A DNA stretch of 57,681 nt from an uncultured Flavobacteriales bacterium (GTDB lineage: Bacteria; Bacteroidota; Bacteroidia; Flavobacteriales_D; Crocinitomicaceae). The position numbers and the translations under genes are program-made. Under the pieces are notes generated by a model. The model was not told the origin of the DNA. It saw nothing but the letters and a program-made list of their open reading frames with translations, and made no database searches. Position 1 is the stretch's first letter; the number at the start of each line of letters is the position of its first letter. Location of the stretch: positions 1 to 57,681 of the forward strand of contig CALJKJ010000024.1 of the NCBI GenBank assembly GCA_937973685.1. Direction: 5' to 3'. Positions 1 through 8,800 of the stretch are shown piece by piece.

Positions 1-2
1 TA

Positions 3-1460
3 TTGGTAGATTGGGATTGGACAGCTGTTGATACAACATTGTTCCCTGCAGTTGATTTTAATGTTTCTCATGTAATGATGGGTAACAATGTTTACGCTGG
101 AACTGTTGATGCAACAGGAAGTGCTAACGAAGATTTAATTGTTGCTGATGCTAACTTATTAGCTGGTGGTGTTTACCAAATCTATGTACAAGCAATCTGT
201 TTATCAGGTGACACATCTGGTTATGCAGGTCCTATCACAGTAGTTATGCCATTGGATAATGATACCGTTTGTGGTGCTGAAATGTTAAGTTTGAATACTA
301 ACTACATTTTCAACAACGCAGGTGCAACAGTATCGTTGGATGAAATCAATATCGCTCCTCCAGCAACTGGTGCTCAAACAACAGATGGTTGGATCAATTC
401 AACATTGAATGGAACAACTTGGTTTAAATTTGTTGCTCCAAGTACAGGTTCTGTTAGAATCAACAGTACAGGAACTGCATACAACGGTCAATCTGCTGTA
501 TACGATGTTGCATTGTGTTCTGACTTCAATAACAATTTCAACTTGTTAGCTGCAAATGATAACGAAATAGGTGGTTCAAGTTTAGCTCCAAATTATACGA
601 TTTGTGGTTTAACACCAGGAAACACTTATTACATCATGCATGATGGATTTACTGGAACTTCTGGTAACTACGCAATCAAAATCACTGAAATTATTTTAGA
701 AGCTGGATTGAATAATCCTGTATCTAACATCTGTTACGGTGATACTATTGACTTGTATACGACAATCAATGGTTATGATTTAGGTGGTTCTTGGTCTGCT
801 CCAATTGCATCATCTAATGCAAGTATCATTTTCGACTCATTATTTACTTCAAATGGTTTGGCTTACCAAACTTTCAACTTCCAATACCGTGTAGTTGATG
901 GTTGTGCATACGATTCAATCGTATCTCAAGTTAAAATCTTTGCTCCTTCGAATGCAGGACAAGATGGAACTATCACAGCTTGTAAAAACCAACCAGTTGA
1001 TTTATTAAGTGGTTTGACAGTAAATGCAGACTTCGGAGGACAATGGTATGATCCTTCAAACAATACAATTCCTAGTTCACAAGTTACAACAGGTAACTTC
1101 CCTGGATCATACAACTATGACTACATCGTAGGAAATGGTGTTTGTCCAGATGATACTGCTAACGTTGTTATCAACGTAGGTACTTGTAACTGGTTAGATA
1201 TTACTGAAGAAACATTTGCTGGAGTTGAGGTTTACCCGAACCCTACAAATGGTGTAGTATTTGTTGCTGCTTCAATTAACGCTGGAAACTTCTCTTACGA
1301 AGTAACTGACGCTAATGGTCGTGTGGTTGCTGAGGCAATCAACGGTGTAACAGCTGCTGCTACAACAAGCATCGACTTATCGAAAGTAGAAATTGGAGTT
1401 TACTTCATTACACTATCGAATGCGACTGCTAAAAAAGTATATCGTATCGTTGTTCAATAA
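3..1460 (+). CDS. T9SS type A sorting domain surface protein (5' end outside window)
   Basis: This is the 3' part of a large exported protein; the frame is open from the first base, so the start lies upstream. The visible 485 residues begin with a fibronectin-III-like stretch (about 1-80), then a pre-peptidase C-terminal-like beta domain (about 85-230, with 'TTWFKFVAPSTGSVRI'), then Ig/PKD-like beta repeats (about 240-395). Residues 408-485 form a T9SS type A sorting domain: 'VEVYPNPTNG' at its start, 'GVYFITL' and a 'KVYRIVVQ' end. Such proteins cross the outer membrane through the type IX system, where this domain is removed and the protein is anchored or released. Codons favour GGT, GCT, GTT and AAC, suggesting high expression. 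The catalytic or binding part, if any, is outside the window, so the function is unknown. Confidence 0.88.
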   Translation: MVDWDWTAVDTTLFPAVDFNVSHVMMGNNVYAGTVDATGSANEDLIVADANLLAGGVYQIYVQAICLSGDTSGYAGPITVVMPLDNDTVCGAEMLSLNTNYIFNNAGATVSLDEINIAPPATGAQTTDGWINSTLNGTTWFKFVAPSTGSVRINSTGTAYNGQSAVYDVALCSDFNNNFNLLAANDNEIGGSSLAPNYTICGLTPGNTYYIMHDGFTGTSGNYAIKITEIILEAGLNNPVSNICYGDTIDLYTTINGYDLGGSWSAPIASSNASIIFDSLFTSNGLAYQTFNFQYRVVDGCAYDSIVSQVKIFAPSNAGQDGTITACKNQPVDLLSGLTVNADFGGQWYDPSNNTIPSSQVTTGNFPGSYNYDYIVGNGVCPDDTANVVINVGTCNWLDITEETFAGVEVYPNPTNGVVFVAASINAGNFSYEVTDANGRVVAEAINGVTAAATTSIDLSKVEIGVYFITLSNATAKKVYRIVVQ

Positions 1461-1481
1461 GAACAACCGATAAACATACAC

Positions 1482-1515
1482 AAAAACCCTTTCACTTCGG
1501 TGGAAGGGTTTTTTG
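1482..1515 (+). terminator. Rho-independent terminator after the T9SS protein
   Basis: An 11-bp stem (AACCCTTTCAC against GTGGAAGGGTT, one G-U pair) closes a TTCG tetraloop and is followed by a run of T. It begins about 20 bases after the stop codon and ends the surface-protein transcript. Confidence 0.85.
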
Positions 1516-1550
1516 TTTAAAACCACTTTTTTAATCCCTGCAAGAAAGAG

Positions 1551-1580
1551 TTGCAAATCTCTTTTTGATTCGTAAATTTG
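1551..1580 (+). promoter_or_regulatory. Bacteroidota-type promoter for 3-hydroxyanthranilate dioxygenase
   Basis: TTG at 1551-1553, a 19-base spacer and TAAATTTG at 1573-1580 match the Bacteroidota housekeeping consensus (TTG-N19-TAnnTTTG) exactly. The box ends 16 bases before the ATG at 1597 and follows the upstream terminator. Confidence 0.75.
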
Positions 1581-1596
1581 AACAAAATATGATTGT

Positions 1597-2121
1597 ATGT
1601 TGATGCCTTTTAATTTGCACCAATGGATCGAAGAGAACAGAGATCTATTGAAACCGCCAGTAGGAAATAAAAACCTATTCAAAGAAGCCGGTGACTTTAT
1701 TGTGATGATTGTTGGTGGTCCTAACGCACGGAAAGATTATCATTACAACGAAAGTGAAGAACTGTTTTATCAAATTGAAGGCGACATAACCGTTCGTATA
1801 CAACACGAAGGAAAAGCAAAGGAAATTACCATCAAAGAAGGTGAGATGTTTCTTTTGCCAGCAAATGTACCCCACTCTCCTATCCGTGGAGAAAACACAG
1901 TTGGTCTCGTTATTGAAAGGGTTCGAAAAGAAACCAATTTGCGTGATGGCCTTTTTTGGTTCTGTGAAAAATGTAACCACGAACTAAAACATTACCGTTT
2001 TGATTTGGAAAATATTGAAAAAGACTTCTTGCCACGTTTCAAAGAATTTTATACTTCATTAGAAATGCGTACATGCTCAGAATGTGGACATGTAATGGAA
2101 GCTGACGAACAATTTATATAA
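1597..2121 (+). CDS. nbaC: 3-hydroxyanthranilate 3,4-dioxygenase
   Basis: A cupin-fold non-heme iron(II) enzyme that opens the ring of 3-hydroxyanthranilate to 2-amino-3-carboxymuconate semialdehyde, in the kynurenine route of tryptophan breakdown or quinolinate/NAD synthesis. The 174 residues match the bacterial family length. Visible iron ligands are His49, Glu55 and His93 ('VPHSP'). The C-terminal rubredoxin-like metal site of the bacterial form is intact: Cys123, Cys126, Cys160 and Cys163. The start could be ATG 1597 or ATG 1603 two codons later. No other kynurenine-pathway gene is in the window. The next gene follows after eight bases, so they are probably co-transcribed. Confidence 0.93.
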   Translation: MLMPFNLHQWIEENRDLLKPPVGNKNLFKEAGDFIVMIVGGPNARKDYHYNESEELFYQIEGDITVRIQHEGKAKEITIKEGEMFLLPANVPHSPIRGENTVGLVIERVRKETNLRDGLFWFCEKCNHELKHYRFDLENIEKDFLPRFKEFYTSLEMRTCSECGHVMEADEQFI

Positions 2122-2129
2122 AATACCAC

Positions 2130-2651
2130 ATGCACGATTTTATCCTTATCCTTGTCATTCTCATTCCAACATCAGGAATGTTTTTATTGACGTACTTGTT
2201 TTTGAAAAAGAATTCGGAAAAAGCAATCATCGATTTGCAAAGTCAATTGAAAAAAGACCGTCAAAAACATTTTCTTCCAATGCGTGTAGATGCGTTTCAA
2301 CGCGTTGTGTTGCTCATGGACCGCATTCATCCGGGAAACTTAGTCATGCGCTTGCACAATCCTGCAAAACCCGCTAAAATGCTTCAAACGGAATTGTTAG
2401 CTGCTATTCGCGAAGAATTTGACCACAACATCTCACAACAATTGTTTGTTTCTCCACAAGCTTGGGAATTGGTGCGAAACGCAAAAGAGGAAACCGTTAA
2501 AATAATTAACCTTGCAGGTAGTCAAACTGACGCAACTGCAACAGGAACAGATTTAGCCGGTAAAATTTTAGAAATTACAGCAGAAATTGGTGAATTGCCA
2601 ACTGAAATAGCAACAGCTTTCCTGAAAAAAGAAATGCAACAGTTGTTTTAA
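2130..2651 (+). CDS. Small membrane-anchored protein, DUF7935-like
   Basis: A 173-residue protein with one N-terminal membrane segment (about residues 3-26) followed by a basic, partly helical soluble region ('NSEKAIIDLQSQLKKDRQKHF', about 28-48) and a conserved-looking block around 'PMRVDAFQRVVLLMDRIHP'. It resembles an uncharacterised Bacteroidota family annotated as DUF7935, recalled rather than searched. It lies eight bases after the dioxygenase gene and probably shares its transcript, but nothing in it suggests a part in tryptophan breakdown. No catalytic motif is visible and the function is unknown. Confidence 0.75.
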   Translation: MHDFILILVILIPTSGMFLLTYLFLKKNSEKAIIDLQSQLKKDRQKHFLPMRVDAFQRVVLLMDRIHPGNLVMRLHNPAKPAKMLQTELLAAIREEFDHNISQQLFVSPQAWELVRNAKEETVKIINLAGSQTDATATGTDLAGKILEITAEIGELPTEIATAFLKKEMQQLF

Positions 2652-2659
2652 AGTAGGAA

Positions 2660-2875
2660 TTACGACAAAACTATTTTGACCTCATCACCAACTTCGATGA
2701 TGTCACCGGGAATCAATTTCGCGCGTTTTCTGAGCTCCAATTCTCCATTGCGGATGATTGCTTCGTCTTCAACGATAAATTTAGCGTGTCCACCCGTTTC
2801 AGCAATTCCTGTTGCTTTTAATAAGGCTAACAATTCAATATAGTCGCCATTGATTTTGAATTCAATTTCTTGCAT
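2660..2875 (-). CDS. S4-domain RNA-binding protein (YbcJ-like)
   Basis: A 71-residue protein that is essentially one S4 RNA-binding fold. The helix-turn region 'GIAETGGHAKFIVEDEAI' and the later 'RKRAKLIPGDIIEVGDE' match the YbcJ/RqcP-like small S4 family, which binds structured RNA or ribosomes. It is the third gene of a minus-strand run with cdd and meaB (gap of 18 bases from meaB). The direct partner is not indicated by the sequence. Confidence 0.85.
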   Translation of the reverse strand: MQEIEFKINGDYIELLALLKATGIAETGGHAKFIVEDEAIIRNGELELRKRAKLIPGDIIEVGDEVKIVLS

Positions 2876-2893
2876 GTGGTAAAAGTAAGGTGA

Positions 2894-3931
2894 TTATTGA
2901 ATGGTTGAGCGATAATACGCGTATAATTTTTCAGCAGCATCAAATGCAGATAGTTTTCCTTCGTGAACCAAGGCTTCTAATTGTGGTAACTCATCTTGTA
3001 CAGTTTGATTGCTTGTCAACCCATTGATCAATAATTCCTTCAAGGTTTCGTGCAACCAGAAATGATCTTGTTCGGTGCGTTTTTGCTGAAAAAAACCATT
3101 TGTAATTGTGTGTCGTTGGTATTTATTGATTTCCTCCCAAATGGAATCAATCCCTTTTTTCTCCAACGAACTACACGTCAACACTGGTGGTATCCAATTA
3201 CTTGCTGTTGGTGGAAATAAATGAATGGCATTTTTTAATTCAGCAACAGCTAATTTAGTGCGTTGCACATTATCTCCGTCCGATTTTGTTACCGCTAAAG
3301 CATCAGCCATTTCCATAATTCCGCGTTTGATGCCTTGTAATTCATCACCCGCACCTGCCAACAAGAGCAATAAAAAGAAATCAACCATGGAATGAACCAT
3401 CGTTTCGGATTGCCCTACCCCAACTGTTTCAATTAATAACACATCGAATCCTGCTGCTTCACATAAAATAATTGTTTCACGTGTTTTGCGCGCAACACCT
3501 CCTAAGGTACTGCCTGCTGCCGAAGGACGAATGAACACATTTTGCGCTACCGATAAATGTTGCATCCGTGTTTTATCACCCAAAATGCTCCCTCCTGTGC
3601 GTTCGCTAGATGGATCTATTGCCAAGATAGCAATGCGCTTTCCTTCTCCTAAAATATGTTGACCAAATTCTTCAATGAATGAACTTTTTCCCACACCTGG
3701 CACACCTGTAATTCCTATGCGTATACTTTTACCCGCATGTGGTAAACACAAACGGATAAGTGCACGTGCTTCTACTTGATCAATGGGCAAGGTGCTTTCC
3801 AATAAAGTAATTGCTGCGCTCAAAGCCGTATTGTCCTGCTGCATAATGCGTTCAAACAAAGCTTCTGCATTTCGGTCGTGTTTTTGATTTTTACGACTTA
3901 ACAACCAAGCTGCTTTTTGTTGTTGATCCAT
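2894..3931 (-). CDS. meaB: MeaB-type G3E GTPase (methylmalonyl-CoA mutase chaperone)
   Basis: A P-loop GTPase that in characterised species guards adenosylcobalamin loading and protects methylmalonyl-CoA mutase from inactivation. The 345-residue length is typical. The P-loop is at residues 76-83 ('GVPGVGKS'), the Walker B/switch region includes 'LIETVGVGQSE', and the base-recognition motif is 'TKSDGDN' (TKxD rather than NKxD, as in this family). The mutase subunits are not in the window, so MeaB acts on a product encoded elsewhere. The gene begins nine bases after cdd. Confidence 0.93.
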   Translation of the reverse strand: MDQQQKAAWLLSRKNQKHDRNAEALFERIMQQDNTALSAAITLLESTLPIDQVEARALIRLCLPHAGKSIRIGITGVPGVGKSSFIEEFGQHILGEGKRIAILAIDPSSERTGGSILGDKTRMQHLSVAQNVFIRPSAAGSTLGGVARKTRETIILCEAAGFDVLLIETVGVGQSETMVHSMVDFFLLLLLAGAGDELQGIKRGIMEMADALAVTKSDGDNVQRTKLAVAELKNAIHLFPPTASNWIPPVLTCSSLEKKGIDSIWEEINKYQRHTITNGFFQQKRTEQDHFWLHETLKELLINGLTSNQTVQDELPQLEALVHEGKLSAFDAAEKLYAYYRSTIQ

Positions 3932-3940
3932 AATGAAACC

Positions 3941-4420
3941 TTAATCCGTGTTCATCCCAAAGGGAAAAATCAATAAATCTGAAACACGGTAAAAAATAGA
4001 AACCGTATTGTTTTGAGCTACCAATAAAATCCGAATGGGTGTTTGTTGACGTGCTTCACTTTGCGCCATCACTTGCCGACACGAACCACAAGGAGAAATC
4101 ATTGCATCTGGTTTTACCAAATCTCCCTTTGCAACAACCACTAACGTTTTGATCGTTTGAGTGGAAAAATTAGCACCAATGGCATACAGGGCAACACGTT
4201 CTGCGCACATACCACTTGGATACGCAATGTTTTCTTGATTACTTCCCGTGTGAATCGTTCCATCACTTAATAAAACACTTGCGCCAACATGAAAATTGCT
4301 GTAAGGAGCATAAGCTGACTCAGCACATTTGTAGGCTGCTGCAATCAAGTCTTGTTCGATCATTGGCAATTCGTTCCAATGATCGATTATTTCATAAGCT
4401 ATTTGATGCGTGTACTTCAT
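3941..4420 (-). CDS. cdd: Cytidine deaminase
   Basis: A zinc-dependent enzyme that deaminates cytidine and deoxycytidine to uridine and deoxyuridine in pyrimidine salvage. From ATG 4420 it has 159 residues. The zinc and proton-shuttle residues are present: Cys72-Ala-Glu74 and the pair Cys111/Cys114 ('PCGSC'). A longer in-frame start exists at 4453, but its first eleven residues do not resemble the family and it would extend into the divergent promoter region. It is the first gene of the cdd-meaB-S4 run. A TATATTTG-like minus-strand box (4437-4444) lies 16 bases upstream. Confidence 0.93.
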   Translation of the reverse strand: MKYTHQIAYEIIDHWNELPMIEQDLIAAAYKCAESAYAPYSNFHVGASVLLSDGTIHTGSNQENIAYPSGMCAERVALYAIGANFSTQTIKTLVVVAKGDLVKPDAMISPCGSCRQVMAQSEARQQTPIRILLVAQNNTVSIFYRVSDLLIFPFGMNTD

Positions 4421-4467
4421 TTGTCGTGATTGAAAACAAATATACCAATTCAAAAGAAAATCAGGGC

Positions 4468-4497
4468 TTTTTCTCTATGTTAAAATACGTATCTTTG
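4468..4497 (+). promoter_or_regulatory. Promoter for mtaB
   Basis: TTT at 4468-4470, a 19-base spacer and TATCTTTG at 4490-4497 fit the Bacteroidota promoter consensus, 20 bases before the mtaB ATG. The minus-strand box for cdd (4437-4444) lies close by, so the two divergent promoters are nearly back to back. Confidence 0.65.
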
Positions 4498-4517
4498 CAG
4501 CACGAATTAACAAGCAC

Positions 4518-5822
4518 ATGCAACAGTTTAAAAAAGTAGCTTTTTATACACTCGGATGTAAACTGAATTTTTCAGAAACATCGACTATTTCTCGATTATT
4601 TGAAAATGCTGGCTTTGCGAAAGTTAACTTCGAGGACACACCCGACATTTTAGTCATCAACACGTGTTCTGTTACAGAAAATGCGGATAAAAAATGCCAA
4701 CAATTGGTGCGAAAAGCACTTAAAATAAACCCTGAAACATATATTGCTGTAATTGGCTGTTATGCACAATTAAAACCAACAGAAATTGCAGCAATTCCTG
4801 GTGTTTCTTTGGTGCTTGGTGCCAATGAAAAATTCAATATCATTGAACACCTAGAAGAAAAAGCTGTAACTGAAGGACAAGCGCATGTAAAGTTTGACAA
4901 TATCAAACACACACACGACTTTGTTCCATCCCATTCGATGGGCGACCGCACACGTTCGTTTTTGAAAGTACAAGATGGCTGTGATTATTTCTGTACGTTT
5001 TGTACCATTCCGTTAGCGCGTGGGAAAAGCAGAAATGCGTCGATTGCAGACACACTTGTGGAAGCGAAAAAAATTGCCGCTTCAGCAGTAAAAGAAGTGG
5101 TGATAACTGGTGTGAATATTGGCGACTTTGGTCAAGGGGGGGAAGAAAACTTCTTTGAACTCGTAAAAGAATTGGATAAAATTAGTGGGATCGATCGTTT
5201 CCGAATTTCGTCGATTGAACCCAATTTATTGAGCAATGAAATCATCGATTTTACCCTACTTCATGCAGAACGCTTTGTTCCACATTTCCATATTCCATTG
5301 CAATCAGGAAGTAATCGTTTGTTGAAAGCAATGCGCAGAAAATACGAACGTGAATTGTATGCAGAACGCGTTCATGCAATCAAAGCACATCGTTCTGATT
5401 GTTGTATTGGCGTTGATGTAATTGTAGGATTTCCTGGTGAAACAGATGAAGAATTCATGGAAACAATGGACTTTTTAAAAGACCTTCCTATCTCCTATTT
5501 ACATGTCTTCACGTATTCAGAACGCGCAAATACAACAGCTGTTAAATTAGGTGATGCTGTTCCACAAGCTGTCCGTAAACAACGTAGCCAACAATTGCAC
5601 ATACTTTCAGATAAAAAGAAACGCGCGTTTTACGAAGAGCAAATTGGTAGTTCACGAACTGTTTTATTTGAAGCTGAAGAAGAAATGGGTTACATGTATG
5701 GATTTACTGAAAACTATGTGAAAGTAAAAACTCCTTTTGATGCAACACTAGTAAACACCATTCAAGCTGTTCAGCTTACTGAAATTGACCGTGATGGTAT
5801 CATGAAAATTACATTAGTGTAA
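4518..5822 (+). CDS. mtaB: tRNA t6A37 methylthiotransferase MtaB
   Basis: A radical-SAM methylthiotransferase that converts N6-threonylcarbamoyladenosine at position 37 of tRNAs reading ANN codons to the 2-methylthio form. The N-terminal UPF0004 domain has its three cluster cysteines ('CKLNFSE', 'NTCSVTENADKKC', 'VIGCYAQ'). The radical-SAM motif is Cys155, Cys159 and Cys162 ('CDYFCTFC'). The 434-residue length and the 'TLGCKLN' start are typical of MtaB rather than MiaB or RimO. Its stop codon directly abuts the stop codon of the convergent gene at 5823 with no base between them. Confidence 0.93.
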   Translation: MQQFKKVAFYTLGCKLNFSETSTISRLFENAGFAKVNFEDTPDILVINTCSVTENADKKCQQLVRKALKINPETYIAVIGCYAQLKPTEIAAIPGVSLVLGANEKFNIIEHLEEKAVTEGQAHVKFDNIKHTHDFVPSHSMGDRTRSFLKVQDGCDYFCTFCTIPLARGKSRNASIADTLVEAKKIAASAVKEVVITGVNIGDFGQGGEENFFELVKELDKISGIDRFRISSIEPNLLSNEIIDFTLLHAERFVPHFHIPLQSGSNRLLKAMRRKYERELYAERVHAIKAHRSDCCIGVDVIVGFPGETDEEFMETMDFLKDLPISYLHVFTYSERANTTAVKLGDAVPQAVRKQRSQQLHILSDKKKRAFYEEQIGSSRTVLFEAEEEMGYMYGFTENYVKVKTPFDATLVNTIQAVQLTEIDRDGIMKITLV

Positions 5823-8800
5823 TTAGCGCAACAAAGTTACATGCCCCATTAATTCAAACACTTCAGCAGTTGTAATTGGAGAATACCTGATTTTCCAGCC
5901 ATAAACGCCATCTTGACAATTTTTACCTTTGTACGTTCCATCCCAAGCAATTCCTAAACTTTCTGCTGTGAAAATGATTTCTCCCCAACGATCGTAAATA
6001 TCAATTCGGAAATCATCAATATTTGTTCCAATTGGTAAAAAGAATGGATTGTTTTCATCCGCATTTGGTGTGAATGTGTTTGGCACATAAATCAGCGGAT
6101 CAAAATAAATGGTCACATTATCAGATGCCGTACATCCATTTAGATCTATTAATGTAACGGTATAAGTTGTTTGTAAATATGGGCTTGCAATTGGGTTTGC
6201 ACACGAATCACAACTCAAATAGAGCGGTGGAGTCCAAACTAATTCACCCGGATTAGAAGGGATTGCTCCTAGTTGCACTTGTTCCCCATAAAATGCAAAA
6301 ATATCTGGTGTAGTTTGTACAAATGGAAGGGGGAATGTGTTGATGGAAACTGTTGCAGAATCAAGACAACCGTATTGATCAATTCCAATTACCTGATAAT
6401 TTGTTGGAACCATAGGTGTGGCTTGCACCAACGATCCATTATTAAGTAGCGCTTGCACAGCGGGATTCCAGACATACGAAACACCCCCATCTGCATGCAT
6501 AATGACCGGCTCACCAGGACAAACAGTCGTATCATTTCCAGCAGTAATCGTTGGTTGAATCAAATCAACAAAAAGTGAATCGCGCAAAGTCCCACAAGAA
6601 TTTGTAAAGTTGCAGTAATAATAACGTTCAACTGTTGAAGAAATGACAACTGTTGCGCCAACAACCGTTGAGATTTCAATATTTGGTGACCACGAATACA
6701 ATTGTGCGCCACTAACAGTCACTGTTTGTTCCGTACCTTCACAATATCTTATCGTATCAGGCATTACAGGTAATGGAGGGTTATTGAATACATTGATGGT
6801 GACGGTATCTGTTAACAAGCATCCTGATGGAGAGTTCCCAGAAACGATATAAGTGGTTGTGGTTGTGGGAGATGCAATTGGATTGAGCGCAGTGGGATTG
6901 GATAAAAACTGAGTCGGTGACCAAGTTGCATTCACTATTCCCTGTACGTTTAATGGAACAGTATTTCCAAGACAAATACTGGTATCTGCTGTTAATTGAA
7001 TGTTCCCGCCAAGTAGTTGAACTTGAACGCTGACAGTATCAACTCCACAGCTATCGCTAATGATACACGTAAAATTGGTGTTTTGAGTGACCGTTGCGAT
7101 TGGGTTTGCTATGGTTGCATCAGTTAAAAACTGAGCAGGACTCCATTCATAAGTTGCACCACCGAAAGCCTCTAATTGAGCAGGTTGCCCCACACAAATA
7201 GAAATATTTGGTTGAACTACGCCACCTTGAAAATCACCCAAATTGACGAGGAAAGTAAGGGAATCCGCTGTATAACAATTATTGGTGTCCGTTACCAACA
7301 AAGATACCGTGTACTGCCCTGCAGCTGCATAAACATGAGAAGGATTGACAAGTGTAGATGTTGAACCATCACCAAAATTCCAGAAAAAACTATTCCCATT
7401 GGAACTATTGTTTTGAAATACAACGGGATCGGGAATACATATCAATGGTGCAGGATTATTAACAACTGCATCTATCGTACTCAATTCAAATTTGAATGCT
7501 GCTAAATTACAGTTGGGACTTGGATTTTGAGTGGACCAAACGCCCGGAGTAGTAGTAAATCCAAAATTGTTTCCCCCACACGCACCACAAACAGCGTGAT
7601 AAATATTTCCTTTTTTATCAAAGCGACTCGTCCCACCATCTACGTGATTAGCTGAAGAATTCACACCGCCGAAAAATGTTCCATATTTCAAAAAAGCAGC
7701 ATCAACGCCCAATACAGCTATCCAAAAATTACTACCATTAGTCGTTGCTTGAAACGCATCTAAGGTTACGGGAAAACCAAAACTGGTACTACTTGTTGCT
7801 TGAGCAAATTGATTGATTGCTCCCCCCCATCCTGAAATGTAAATTTCTTTGCAATTCGACACAAGAAATGCCGTAGGTGACAATTCAATGTTTCCAGAAC
7901 CTGCTCCAATAGTAGTTATCCAAATGCGATTGGTTAAAGTCGGATTGAATTTTGAAATAAACTGACCTGATCCCACTGAACCATAACAGCCCGTAGATAT
8001 GGGAATATTACCCGCTGTTTGACCGTAAACATAGACATCATCGTCTTTATCAATTTGAACAAAATATGCTTGATCATAATCCGTTGTCCCGATGTAAGTC
8101 CCCGAAATTGGTGTGCCCGTTGTTCCTGAAAAGCGAACCAAATAACCATCACGTGCACCATTGTATGTTTGATCGTGACCAGTTTGCGCAAAATTTAAAT
8201 TCCCAGCTGTTGTTCCTCCTGCAACATATACATTGCCATTGGCAGCCAATTGGATACCGTTACCAGTTTCATCACCAGCACCGCCATAATAGGTGGACCA
8301 AGCCAATTGACTCAAAGCTTTGTTTAATTTGACCACAACAGCATCTTGTCCGCCTCCATTTGAAGCTTGACTTGGTGTTTGAGTTGGAAAATTCAGTGAA
8401 GTCGTGACACTCGAAATAAATACTGAGTTTTGCCCAACGATAATTTCTCCTCGAAACTGGTCGCCATAATTATAATGTAGCGTTCCCGAATTGATACCAT
8501 CTGTACCAGACCCTCCCAAATAAGTTGCAGCAAGCAATTGTGTACCCGTAGGATTAAGGCGCGCTATGTAAATATCGGCACCCGCGTCAAAACTCAATGA
8601 GTTTTCAGTTATGGATGGACCTCCGTTAAAACTTGCATCGAAGGGAGAACCTGCTAATGGAAAATTGCTAGAACTAGTAGCTCCTAACACATATAAATCA
8701 CCATTTGTGTCTGTGACAATTGAGTGTGGTGTTTCGTTTCCAGAACCTCCTAGATAGGTTGAATAAATAAGGTTTGTGCCATTGGGGCTAAATTTACTAA

